Of a DNA stretch of 64,000 nt, positions 1-10,740 are shown piece after piece; positions within the stretch are counted from its first letter, which is position 1; every line of letters begins with the position of its first letter. Origin of the DNA: Calliopsis andreniformis. Its lineage: Eukaryota; Arthropoda; Insecta; Hymenoptera; Andrenidae. The position numbers and the translations under genes are program-made. The stretch is taken from NCBI RefSeq assembly GCF_051401765.1, contig NW_027480423.1:9300001-9364000 (forward strand). Reading direction: 5' to 3'. The notes under the pieces are model-generated. The model worked only from the letters and a program-made list of their open reading frames with translations. It was not told the DNA's origin and made no database searches.

Positions 1-1829
1 ATTTTTATTGTATTTTCTGCTTCTGGCTTTGACTTCTATGGTCCTAACTATTCGATCTGGTAGGGCAACGTCCAAGAGTGAAGCCTATGTTGGCCGGAAC
101 GTAAAAATGACCATTAGTTTCACACCGGTTGCAATTATTCCTGTTATACGATGGAAGGACTGTTGTATTTTTATTGTATTTTATGCTTCTGGCGTTGTCC
201 TCGTAGGCCCTAACTATTCGATCTGGTGGAGCAACGCCCTAGAGTGAAGCCTAGGTTGCACGGAACATAGAAATGGCCATTACTTTCACACTGTTTGCAA
301 ATATACATTATATACGACGGTCAAGCTGTTGTATTCATTTTGTATTTTATGCTTCTGACGTAGGCTTCTTAGGACCTAACTATTCGATCTGGTGAATCAA
401 CGCCCTAGAGTGATGCCTAGATTGCCGGAACGTAGAAATGACCATTACCTTCACGCTTGTTGCAATTATTCCTGTTATACGATGAGAAAACTGTTGTATT
501 TTTATTGTATTTTATGCTTCAGGCGTGACTTCTAAGGCTGTAGCTATTCGATCTGGTGGAGCAACGCCCTAGAGTGAAGCCTATGTTGCACGAAACGTAG
601 AAATGGCCATCACTTACACACTGGTTCCAATTATTCCTGTTATACGATGGAAATGCTCTTGTATATTTATTGTATATTATGCTTCGGGTGTTGACTTCTA
701 TGGCCCTGACTATTCGATCTGGTGGAGCAACGCCCTACAGTGAAGCCCAGGTTGCCGGGAACGTAGAAATGACCATAACTTTCACACTGGTTGCAATTAT
801 TCGTTTTATAAGACGGAAAAACTGTTGTATTTATATTGTATTTTATGCTTCTGGCGTTGACTTCTACGGCCGTAGCTATTCAATGTGGTCGAGTAACGCC
901 CTAGAGAGAAACCTGGGTTGCCCGGGTCGTAGAAATGACCATCACTTTCACACTGGTTGCAATTATTACTGCTATACGATGGAAAAACTGTTCCGTCTTC
1001 ATGTATTTTATGCTTCGGGCGTTGACTTCTAAGGCCCTAACTATTCGATCTGGTGGAGCAACGCCCTAGGGTGAAGCCTATGTTGCTCGGAACGTAGAAA
1101 TGACCATTACCTTCACGCTTGCTGCAATTAGTCCTGTTATACGATTGACAAACTGTTGGATTTTTATTGTACTTTATGCTTCTGGCGTTGACTTCTAAGG
1201 CCCTATGTATTCGATCTGGTGGAGCAATGGCTCAGAGTTAAGTCTAGGATGCCCGCAGCGTAGGAATGGCCATTACTTTCACACTGGTTGGAATTATTCC
1301 TGTTATGCGATGGAATGACTGTTGTATTTTATGCTTCTGGCGTTGACTTCTTAGGCCCTAGCTATTCGATCTGGTCGAACAACGCCCTAGAGTGAAGCCT
1401 AGCTTGCCCGGATCCAAGGAATGACCACCACTTTCACACTGGTTGCAATTATTCCCGTTATAAGATGGAAAAGCTGTTGTATTTTATTGTATTTTCTGCT
1501 TCTGGCTTTGACTTCTATTGTCCTAGCTATTCGATCTGGTAGGACAACGTCCAAGAGTGAAGCCTATGTTGGCCGGAACGTAGAAATGACCATTAGTTTC
1601 ACACTGGTTGCAATTATTCCTGTTATACGATGGAAGAACTGTTGTATTTTTATTGTATTTTATGCTTCTGGTGTTGATTTCTTAGGCACTAACTATTCTA
1701 TCTGGTGGAGCAACCCCCTAGAGCGAAGCCTAAGTCGCCCGGAACGTAGAAACGGCCATAACTTTCACACTGGTAGCTATTATTCGTTTTATACGATGGA
1801 AATGCTGTTGTATTTATATTGTATTTTAT
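1..1829 (+). repeat. Segmental duplication A, first copy
   Basis: About 11 monomers matching 7,442-9,270 nearly base for base. The offset is 7,442 bp, becoming 7,441 after a single-base deletion near 7,986. The match ends where this copy goes into a gctcctggcg unit with attgcgtctgg while the other goes into a ctatgtattcg unit. Homology begins at or before the window start. Confidence 0.9.
1178..1332 (+). repeat. 155-bp indel monomer, copy 1
   Basis: This unit is 11 bases shorter than standard because the T-rich tract reads ctgttgtattttatgc, one tgtatt step having been lost. It also carries the diagnostic block caatggctcagagttaag. Its descendants at 8,619 and 9,271 share both features, so the indel tracks the duplications. 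Confidence 0.88.
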
Positions 1830-2946
1830 GCTCCTGGCGTTGACTTCTTAGGCGCTAACTATTGCGTCTGGTGGACCAGCGCCCTAGAGTGAAGCCTAGG
1901 TTTCCCGGAACGTAGTAATGACCATCTCTTTCACAATTGTTGCAATTATTCCCGTTATACGATGGAAAGGCTGTTGTATTTTTATTGTACTTTCTACTTC
2001 TGGCTTTGACTTCTATGGTCCTGGCTATTCGATCTGGTAGGGCAACGTCCAAGAGTGAAGCCTATGTTGGCTGGATCGTAGAAATGACAAGTACCTTCAC
2101 AATGGTTGCAGTTATTCCTGTCATACGATGGAAAAGCTGTTGTATTTATATTGTGTTTTATGCTTCTGACGTTGACTTCTTAGGCCGTAGCTATTCGATC
2201 TGGTGGAGCAACGCCCTAGAGTGAAGCCTAGGTTGTCTGAACGTAGAAATGACAAGTACCGTCACAATAGCTGCAGTCATTCCTGTTATACGATGGGAAA
2301 GCTGTTGTATTTATATTGTATTTTATGCTCCTGGCGTTGACTTCTTAGTCCCTATCTATTCGATCTGGTGGAGCAACGCCCTAGAGTGAAGCCTAGGTTG
2401 CCTGGATCACAGAAATGACCATTAATTTCACACTTTTTGGAATTATTCATTTTATACGATGGAAAAACTGTTGTACTTATAATGTATTTTGTTATTCTGG
2501 CGTTGAATTCTCAGTCCCTAGCTATTCGACCTGGTGGAGCAACGCCCTAGAGTGAAGCCTAGGTTGCCTGGATCATAGAAATGACCATTAATTTCACACT
2601 TTTTGGAATTATTCATTTTATACGATGGAAAAACTGTTGTACTTACAATGTATTTTGTTATTCTGGCGTAGAATTCTCACTCCCTAGCTATTCGATCTGG
2701 TGGAGCATCGCCCTAGAGTGATGCCTAGGTTGCCCGGGACGTAGAAATGACCATTACTTTCACACTGTTTACAAATATACATTATATACGAAGGTCAAAC
2801 TGTTGTATTTATATTGTATTTTATGCTTCGGGCGTTGACTTCTATAGCCCTACCTATTCGATCTGGTGGAGCAACGCCCTAGAGTCTAGCCTAGGTTGCC
2901 CGGAACGGAGATATGACCAAAACCGTGACACTGGTTGCAATTATTC
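1830..2946 (+). repeat. Segmental duplication B, first copy
   Basis: About 6.7 monomers matching 10,741-11,857 at a constant 8,911-bp offset, including the diagnostic steps gtctgaacgtag, cctggatcacag and ttttggaattattc. It directly follows duplication A here, whereas in the second locus about 1.47 kb of other monomers lies between. That extra length is the four-monomer tandem plus about 818 bp. Confidence 0.9.
2373..2401. other. Conserved dyad 1 in the monomer (exemplar)
   Basis: Within one monomer, CCTAG and CTAGG flank the eight bases agtgaagc, and an outer GCAA pairs with TTGC across a three-base bulge (cgc). The result is an imperfect nine-pair stem. The same arrangement is in the consensus of both arms and recurs in most monomers I read. 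The right half contains the palindrome cctagg (2,392-2,397), an AvrII site present about once per unit. Dyad symmetry is reported for several centromeric satellites. A role here is inference. Confidence 0.7.
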
Positions 2947-3782
2947 GTTTTATACGATGGAAAAACTGTTGTATTTTTATTGTATTTTATGCGTCTGGCG
3001 TTATGTTGTTAGGCGCTATCTATTCGATCTGGTGGAGCAACGCCCTAGCGTCAAGCCTATGTTGGCCGGAACGTAGAAATGACAATTACTTTCACACTGG
3101 TTGCAATTATTCCTGTTATACTATGGAAAAACTGTTGTATTTTTATTGTAGTTTATGCTTCTGGTGTTGAATTCTAAGTCCCTAGCTATTCCACCTGGTA
3201 GAGCAACGCCCTAGAGTGAAGCCTAGGTTGCCCGAAACGTAGAAATGGCCATTACTTTCACACTGGTTGCGATTATTCATGCTATACGATGGAAAAACTG
3301 TTGTACTTTTATTGTATTGTATGCTTCTGGCGTTGACTTCTAAGGCCATAACTGTTCGATCTGGTGGAGCAATGCCTCAGAGTTAAGTCTAGAATGCCCG
3401 AAACGTCGAAATGATCATTACCTTCACACACGTTGCAATTACTCATACTATACGATGGAAAAACTGTTGCATTTTTATTGTATTTTATGCGTCTGGCGTT
3501 GGTTTCTAAGGCCCTAACTATTCGACCTGGTGTAGTAACGCCGGAGAGTGAGGCCTAGGTTGCACGGAACGTAGAAATGGCCATTACTTTCACAATAGCT
3601 GCAATTACTCCTCTTATGCGATGGAAAAACTGTTGTAATTTTATTTTATTTTATGCTACTGGCGTTGACTTCTTAGGCCCTATCTTTTCTATCTGGTTGT
3701 GCGACGCCCTAGAGTGAAGCCTAGGTTGCCCAGAACGTAGAAATGACCATGACCTTCACACTTCTTGCAATTATTCCTGATG
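2947..3782 (+). repeat. Diverged satellite, no close internal duplicate seen
   Basis: About five monomers with mixed variants. The notable one is the inverted counterpart of the right-arm M subfamily at 3,371-3,416 (aatgcctcagagttaag). No gene and no unique sequence. Confidence 0.75.
3371..3416 (+). repeat. Left-arm counterpart of the M-subfamily block
   Basis: These 46 bases, from aatgcctcagagttaag to cgaaatgatc, are the reverse complement of the diagnostic M block of the right arm with a single mismatch by eye. The rest of this monomer does not follow the M pattern closely, so only a sub-monomer stretch is shared. Related but weaker versions (atggctcagagttaag) are at about 1,227, 8,668 and 9,320. 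Confidence 0.85.
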
Positions 3783-6070
3783 TACGATGGAAAAACTGTT
3801 GTATCTTTATTGTATTTTATGCTTCAGGCGTTGACTTCCATGGCCCTACGTATTCGATCTGGTGGAGACACGCCCTAGAGTCTAGCCTAGGTTGCCGGGA
3901 ACGTAGATAGGACCATAGATTTGACACTGGTTGCAATTATTCGTTTTATAGGATGGAAAAGCTGTTGTATTTTTATTGTACTTTATGCTTCTGGTGTTGA
4001 ATTCTAAGTCCCTAGCTATTCCACCTGGTGGAGCAACGCCCTAGAGTGAAGCCTAGGTTGCCCGAAACGTAGAAATGACCATTACCTTCACACTGGTTGC
4101 AATTATCCGTGATATACGATGGAAAAACTGTTGCACCTTTATTGTATTTTATGCTTCTGGCACTGACTTCTAAAGCCCTAACTATTGGATCTGGTAGAGC
4201 AACGCCCTAGAGAGAAGCCTAGGTTGCCCGGAACCTAGAAATGACCATTACTTTCACACTGTTTGCAATTATTCATTTTATACTATTAAAAAAGTGTTGT
4301 ACTTATATTTCATTTTATTCTTCTGGCGTTGACTTCTAAGGTCGTAGCTATTAGATGTAGTGGAGCAACGCGCTGCAGTGACGCCTAGGTTGCCCGGAAC
4401 ATAGAAATGATCATTACTTTCACACTGGTTGCAATTATTCCTGTTGTACAATGGAAAAACTGTTGCATTTATATTGCATTTTATGCTTCTAGCGTTGATT
4501 TCTAAGTCCCTAACTATTCGATCTCGTGGAGCAACGCCCCAGAGTGAACCCTAGCTCGCTCGGAACGTAGAAATGTCCATCACCTTTACTCTGGTTGCAA
4601 TTATTCATGTTATACGATGGAAAAACTCTAGTATCTTTATTGTATTTTATGCTTCGGGCATTGACTTCTATGGCCCTACCCATTCGATCTGGTGGAGGAA
4701 CGCCATAGAGTGAAGCCTAGGCTGCGGGGAACGCACAAACGACCGTTACTTTCACAATGTTCGCAATTATTCATTCTATACGATTGAAAAACTGTTGTAT
4801 TTGTATTGTATTCAATGCTTCTGACGTTGACTTCTAAGGCCGTAGCTATTCGATGTGGTGGAGCAACGCCCTAGAGTGAAGCCTAGGTAGCCCGGAACGT
4901 AGAAATGACCATCATCTTCACACTGTTTGCAATTATTCATTTTATACGATGGAAGAGCTGTTGTATTTATATTGTATTTTATGTATCGGGCGTTGACTTC
5001 TATGGCCCTACCTCTTCGGCCTGGTGTAGCAACGCCCTAGAGTGAAGCCTAGGTTGCCCGGAAGGTAGAAATGACCATTACTTTCACACTGTTTGCAATT
5101 ATTCATTCTATACGATGGAAATACTGCTGTATTTTTATTGTATTTTATGATTCTAGCGCTGAATTCTAAGTCCCTAACTATTCGATCTCTTGGAGCAACT
5201 CCCTAGTGTGAAGCCTAGGTCGCTCGGAACGTAGAAATGACCATCACTTTTACTCTGGTTGCAATTATTCCTGTGATACGATGGAAAAACTGTTGTATTT
5301 ATATTGTATTTTATGCTTCTGGCGTTGACTTCTCAGGCCCTAATTATTTGATCTGGTGGAGCACCGCCCTAGAGTGAAGCCTAGGTTGCCCGGAACGTAG
5401 AACATACCATTACCTTCACACTGGTTGCAATTATTCCTGTTATACGATGAAAATACTGTTGCATCTTTATTGTATTTTATGCTCCTGGCGTTGACTTCTA
5501 AGGCCCTAACTATTCGATCTGGTGGAGGAACGCCATAGAGTGAATCCTAGCATGCCCGGAACGTAGAAATGACCATTACTTTCACACTGGTTGCAATTAT
5601 TCCTGTTATACGATGGAAAAACTGTTGTATCTTTATTGTATTTTATGCTTCAGGCGTTGACTTCCATGGCCCTACGTATTCGATCTGGTGGAGCAACGCG
5701 CTAGAGTCTAGCCTAGGTTGCCGGGAACGTAGATAGGACCATAGCTTTGACACTGGTTGCAATTATTCGTTTTATAGGATGGAAAAGCTGTTGTATTTTT
5801 ATTGTACTTTATGCTTCTGGTGTTGAATTCTAAGTCCCTAGCTATTCCACCTGGTAGAGCAACGCCCTAGAGAGAAGCCTAGGTTGCCCGGAACCTAGAA
5901 ATGACCATTACTTTCACACTGTTTGCAATTATTCATTCTATACTATTAAAAAAGTGTTGTACTTATATTTCATTTTATTCTTCTGGCGTTGACTTCTAAG
6001 ATCGTAGCTATTAGATGTAGTGGAGCAACGCGCTGCAGTGACGCCTAGGTTGCCCGGAACATAGAAATGA
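3783..6070 (+). repeat. Near-tandem block with 11-mer and 10-mer offsets
   Basis: 3,783-4,036 recurs at 5,609-5,862 (offset 1,826 bp, 11 units; shared gtatctttattg and ttccatggccctacg). 4,190-4,410 recurs at 5,850-6,070 (offset 1,660 bp, 10 units; shared tactattaaaaaagtg and agatgtagtgg). The change of offset by one monomer between the two matches shows that one unit was lost by unequal exchange in the second copy. Confidence 0.85.
4280..5525 (+). repeat. Segmental duplication C, first copy
   Basis: Matches 11,863-12,942. The offset is 7,583 bp at its start (tactattaaaa) and 7,417 bp from aaaaactctagtatc (4,621 versus 12,038) onward, a change of exactly one 166-bp unit. Shared rare steps include gcttcgggcattgac, ggaacgcacaaacgacc and gtagaacataccat. 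Confidence 0.85.
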
Positions 6071-6395
6071 CCATATCTTTCACACTGGTTACAATTATTC
6101 CCGTTATACGATGGAAAAGCTGTTGTATTTTTATTGTATTTTCTGCTTCTGGCTTTCACTTCTATGGTCCTAGCTATTCGATCTGGTAGGAAAACGTCCA
6201 AGAGTGAAGCCTATGTTGGCCGGAACGTAGAAATGACCATTAGTTTCACACCGTTTGCAATTATTTCTGTTATACGGTGGAAGGACTGTTGTATTTTTAT
6301 TGTATTTTATGCTTCTGGCGTTTACTTCCTAGGCCCTAACTATTCGACCTGGTGGAACAACGCCCTAGAGTGAAGCCTAGGTTGCACGGATCGTA
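6065..6395 (+). repeat. Duplicated dimer, first copy (offset 1,316 bp)
   Basis: Two units matching 7,381-7,711 (shared ggttacaattattcccg and ttctgcttctggcttt). 1,316 equals eight units minus 12 bases, again explained by the intervening 155-bp unit plus one lost base. The second copy continues into duplication A. Confidence 0.8.
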
Positions 6396-6808
6396 GAAAT
6401 GACCACATCTTTCACACTGGTTGCAATTAATCCTGTTATACGATGGAAAAACCTTTGTATTTATTTTGTATTTGGTGCTCCTGGCGTTGACTTCTTAGGC
6501 GCTAACTATTGCGTCTGGTGGACCAGCGCCCTAGAGTGAAGCCTAGGTTTCCCGGAACGTAGTAATGACCATCTCTTTCACAATTGTTGCAATTATTCCC
6601 GTTATACGATGGAAAGGCTGTTGTATTTATGCTGCATTTTATGCTTCTGGCGTTGACTTCTTAGGCCCTAACTATTCGTTCTGGTGGAACAACGCCCTGG
6701 AGGGCATCCTAGGTTGCCCGGAACGTAGAAATGACAATATCTTTCACACTGGTTGCAATTATTCCTGTTATACGATGTACAAGCCGTTGCATTTTTATTG
6801 TACTTTAT

Positions 6809-6963
6809 GCTTCTCGCGTTGACTTCTAACGCCCTATGTATTCGATCTGGTGGAGCAATAGCTCAGAGTTAAGTCTAGGATGCCCGCAGCGTAGAAATAG
6901 CCATTACTTTCACACTGGTTGCAATTATTCCTGTTATACGAGGGAAGGACTGTTGTATTTTAT
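6809..6963 (+). repeat. 155-bp indel monomer, copy 2
   Basis: Same 11-base deletion and length as the unit at 1,178, with related but not identical flanking variants (caatagctcagagttaag, and an agggaaggac step before the tract). It belongs to the branch that also gave the unit ending at 10,077. Confidence 0.85.
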
Positions 6964-7441
6964 GCTTCTGGCGTTTACTTCTTAGGCTCTGACTATTCGA
7001 TCTGGTGGAGAAACGCCCTAGAGTGAAGCCTACGTTGCCCGGAAGGTAGAAATGACCGTTACTTTCACAATGTATGAATTATTCATTTTATACGGTGGAA
7101 AAACTGTTTTACTTATATTGTATTTTATACTTCTGGCGTTGACATCGAAGGCCGTAGCTATTGGATGTGGTGGAGCAACGCCCCAGAGTAAAACCTAGGT
7201 TGCCCGGAACGTAGAAAAGACCATAAATTTCACACTGGTAGCAATTATTCATTTTAAGCGATGGAAAAGATGTTATATTTATATTGTATTTTATGCTTCT
7301 GGCGTTGACTTCTAAGGCCGTAGCTATTCGATCTGGTGGACCAACGCCCTAGAGTGAAGCCTAGGTTGCACGGATCGTAGAAATGACCATATCTTTCACA
7401 CTGGTTACAATTATTCCCGTTATACGATGGAAAAGCTGTTG

Positions 7442-9270
7442 TATTTTTATTGTATTTTCTGCTTCTGGCTTTGACTTCTATGGTCCTAACTATTCGATCT
7501 GGTAGGGCAACGTCCAAGAGTGAAGCCTATGTTGGCCGGAACGTAAAAATGACCATTAGTTTCACACCGGTTGCAATTATTCCTGTTATACGATGGAAGG
7601 ACTGTTGTATTTTTATTGTATTTTATGCTTCTGGCGTTGTCCTCGTAGGCCCTAACTATTCGATCTGGTGGAGCAACGCCCTAGAGTAAAGCCTAGGTTG
7701 CACGGAACATAGAAATGGCCATTACTTTCACACTGTTTGCAAATATACATTATATACGACGGTCAAGCTGTTGTATTTATTTTGTATTTTATGCTTCTGA
7801 CGTAGGCTTCTTAGGACCTAACTATTCGATCTGGTGAATCAACGCCCTAGAGTGATGCCTAGATTGCCGGAACGTAGAAATGACCATTACCTTCACGCTT
7901 GTTGCAATTATTCCTGTTATACGATGAAAAAACTGTTGTATTTTTATTGTATTTTATGCTTCAGGCGTGACTTCTAAGGCTGTAGCATTCGATCTGGTGG
8001 AGCAACGCCCTAGAGTGAAGCCTATGTTGCACGAAACGTAGAAATGGCCATCACTTACACACTGGTTGCAATTATTCCTGTTATACGATGGAAATGCTCT
8101 TGTATATTTATTGTATATTATGCTTCGGGTGTTGACTTCTATGGCCCTGACTATTCGATCTGGTGGAGCAACGCCCTACAGTGAAGCCCAGGTTGCCCGG
8201 AACGTAGAAATGACCATAACTTTCACACTGGTTGCAATTATTCGTTTTATAAGACGGAAAAACTGTTGTATTTATATTGTATTTTATGCTTCTGGCGTTG
8301 ACTTCTACGGCCGTAGCTATTCAATGTGGTCGAGTAACGCCCTAGAGAGAAACCTGGGTTGCCCGGGTCGTAGAAATGACCATCACTTTCACACTGGTTG
8401 CAATTATTACTGCTATACGATGGAAAAACTGTTCCGTCTTCATGTATTTTATGCTTCGGGCGTTGACTTCTAAGGCCCTAACTATTCGATCTGGTGGAGC
8501 AACGCCCTAGGGTGAAGCCTATGTTGCTCGGAACGTAGAAATGACCATTACCTTCACGCTTGCTGCAATTAGTCCTGTTATACGATTGACAAACTGTTGG
8601 ATTTTTATTGTACTTTATGCTTCTGGCGTTGACTTCTAAGGCCCTATGTATTCGATCTGGTGGAGCAATGGCTCAGAGTTAAGTCTAGGATGCCCGCAGC
8701 GTAGGAATGGCCATTACTTTCACACTGGTTGGAATTATTCCTGTTATGCGATGGAATGACTGTTGTATTTTATGCTTCTGGCGTTGACTTCTTAGGCCCT
8801 AGCTATTCGATCTGGTCGAACAACGCCCTAGAGTGAAGCCTAGCTTGCCCGGATCCTAGGAATGACCACCACTTTCACACTGGTTGCAATTATTCCCGTT
8901 ATAAGATGGAAAAGCTGTTGTATTTTATTGTATTTTCTGCTTCTGGCTTTGACTTCTATTGTCCTAGCTATTCGATCTGGTAGGACAACGTCCAAGAGTG
9001 AAGCCTATGTTGGCCGGAACGTAGAAATGACCATTAGTTTCACACTGGTTGCAATTATTCCTGTTATACGATGGAAGAACTGTTGTATTTTTATTGTATT
9101 TTATGCTTCTGGTGTTGACTTCTTAGGCACTAACTATTCTATCTGGTGGAGCAACCCCCTAGAGCGAAGCCTAAGTCGCCCGGAACGTAGAAACGGCCAT
9201 AACTTTCACACTGGTTGCTATTATTCGTTTTATACGATGGAAATGCTGTTGTATTTATATTGTATTTTAT
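7442..9270 (+). repeat. Segmental duplication A, second copy
   Basis: Near-identical counterpart of 1-1,829. Immediately after it the last four monomers are repeated again (see the 652-bp tandem), so this copy was expanded after the long duplication. Confidence 0.9.
8619..8773 (+). repeat. 155-bp indel monomer, copy 3
   Basis: Lies 7,441 bp from copy 1 within the long left-arm duplication and carries the same 11-base deletion and the same caatggctcagagttaag block. Confidence 0.88.
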
Positions 9271-9425
9271 GCTTCTGGCGTTGACTTCTAAGGCCCTATG
9301 TATTCGATCTGGTGGAGCAATGGCTCAGAGTTAAGTCTAGGATGCCCGCAGCGTAGGAATGGCCATTACTTTCACACTGGTTGGAATTATTCCTGTTATG
9401 CGATGGAATGACTGTTGTATTTTAT
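9271..9425 (+). repeat. 155-bp indel monomer, copy 4
   Basis: Lies 652 bp after copy 3 and is its tandem duplicate. The 652-bp period equals four units minus 12 bases, the sum of this 11-base deletion and one further single-base loss in a T run. Confidence 0.88.
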
Positions 9426-9922
9426 GCTTCTGGCGTTGACTTCTTAGGCCCTAGCTATTCGATCTGGTCGAACAACGCCCTAGAGTGAAGCCTAGCTTGC
9501 CCGGATCCTAGGAATGACCACCACTTTCACACTGGTTGCAATTATTCCCGTTATAAGATGGAAAAGCTGTTGTATTTTATTGTATTTTCTGCTTCTGGCT
9601 TTGACTTCTATTGTCCTAGCTATTCGATCTGGTAGGAGAACGTCCAAGAGTGAAGCCTATGTTGGCCGGAACGTAGAAATGACCATTAGTTTCACACTGG
9701 TTGCAATTATTCCTGTTATACGATGGAAGAACTGTTGTATTTTTATTGTATTTTATGCTTCTGGTGTTGACTTCTTAGGCACTAACTATTCTATCTGGTG
9801 GAGCAACCCCCTAGAGCGAAGCCTAAGTCGCCCGGAACGTAGAAACGGCCATAACTTTCACACTGGTTGCTATTATTCGTTTTATACGATGGAAATGCTG
9901 TTGTATTTATATTGTATTTTAT

Positions 9923-10077
9923 GCTTCTGGCGTTGACTTCTTACGCCCTAACTATTCGATCTGGTGGAACAACGCCCTAGAGTGAAGCCTAGGTTGCACG
10001 GATCGTAGAAATGACCACATCTTTCACCCTGGTTGCAATTATTCCTGTTATACGAGGGAAGGACTGTTGTATTTTAT
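9923..10077 (+). repeat. 155-bp indel monomer, copy 5 (recombinant)
   Basis: Same length and deletion. Its first half reads like other variants (ctaactattcgatctggtgg, then a cggatcgtag block) rather than the cagagttaag type. Its second half (tacgagggaaggactg) matches the unit at 6,809. It therefore looks like a chimera of two monomer lineages. Confidence 0.8.
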
Positions 10078-10552
10078 GCTTCTGGCGTTTACTTCTTAGG
10101 CCCTGACTATTCGATCTGGTGGAGAAACGCCCTAGAGTGAAGCCTACGTTGCCCGGAAGGTAGAAATGACCGTTACTTTCACAATGTATGAATTATTCAT
10201 TTTATATGGTGGAAAAACTGTTTTACTTATATTGTATTTTATACTTCTGGCGTTGACTTCGAGGGCCGTAGCTATTGGATGTGGTGGAGCAACGCCCGAG
10301 AGTAAAACCTAGGTTGCCCGGAACGTAGAAAAGACCATAAATTTCACACTGGTAGCAATTATTCATTTTAAGCGATTTAAAAGATGTTGTATTTATATTG
10401 TATTTTATGCTTCTGGCGTTGACTTCTAAGGCCGTAGCTATTCGATCTGGTGGACCAACGCCCTAGAGTGAAGCCTAGCTTGCCCGGAACGTAGAAATGA
10501 CCACCACTTTCACACTGGTTGCAATTATTCCTGTTATACGATGGAAAAACTG

Positions 10553-10574
10553 TTGTATTTTTATTGTATTTTAT
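10553..10574 (+). other. A/T-only-rich tract of the monomer (exemplar)
   Basis: The last roughly 22 bases of each forward unit are almost pure T and A with one or two G, built from ttgtatt and attgtatttta motifs. It is the most AT-rich part of the repeat and recurs every unit. It is also where the 11-base deletion of the 155-bp variants lies, which suggests slippage between its two near-identical tgtattt steps. Confidence 0.75.
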
Positions 10575-10740
10575 GCTTCTGGCGTTGACTTCTTAGGCCC
10601 TAACTATTCGATCTGGTGGAACAACGCCCTAGAGTGAAGCCTAGGTTGCACGGATCGTAGAAATGACCACATCTTTCACACTGGTTGCAATTATTCCTGT
10701 TATATGGTGGAAAAACTGTTGTATTTATTTTGTATTTGGT
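10575..10740 (+). repeat. Reference monomer, left arm (166 bp)
   Basis: One complete unit measured from gcttctggcg to the next gctcctggcg, exactly 166 bases. It is close to the consensus I read by eye. A hand count of that consensus gives 41 A, 33 C, 36 G and 56 T, which is 41.6% GC with T in excess of A. 166 is not a multiple of three, so a reading frame shifts at each unit and cannot stay open across the array. Confidence 0.9.
10581..10628. other. Conserved dyad 2 in the monomer (exemplar)
   Basis: GGCGTTG (10,581-10,587) is the perfect reverse complement of CAACGCC (10,622-10,628), separated by 34 bases. Both arms of this seven-base inverted repeat are in the consensus. In the right arm they appear as ggcgttgctccacc and gtcaacgcc. 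The CAACGCC half overlaps the GCAA arm of dyad 1, so the two potential hairpins would be mutually exclusive. Confidence 0.65.

Larger units (their letters stand above)
8619..9922 (+). repeat. Tandem duplication of four monomers (2 x 652 bp)
   Basis: 8,619-9,270 and 9,271-9,922 are adjacent near-identical copies. Both include the 155-bp unit, the ttctattgtcctagc unit and the cactaactattctatctgg unit. One visible difference is gtaggacaacg versus gtaggagaacg. The block exists once at 1,178-1,829, so this is the younger event. Confidence 0.9.
9923..10740 (+). repeat. Inserted ~818-bp monomer block between duplications A and B
   Basis: Five units with no counterpart between 1,829 and 1,830. 10,040-10,380 matches 6,926-7,260 (offset 3,114 bp; shared agggaaggactg, caatgtatgaattattc and aaaagaccataaattt). 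The last part, with tttggtgctcctgg at 10,735, matches 6,471 (offset 4,264 bp). It is assembled from two other places in the same arm. Confidence 0.82.

Noticed and set aside
8..247. 79-codon reading frame also present at 7,450-7,689, and related frames of 79-140 codons across the left arm
   Set aside because: It starts at TTG, lies wholly in satellite, and recurs only because the DNA is duplicated. Related peptides appear at monomer spacing in several frames. There is no initiation context, intron signal or recognisable domain.
10553..10574. TATA-like or polyadenylation-like motifs in the A/T tract
   Set aside because: They recur in every unit as part of the T-rich tract. Nothing sets any one of them apart as a promoter or terminator.
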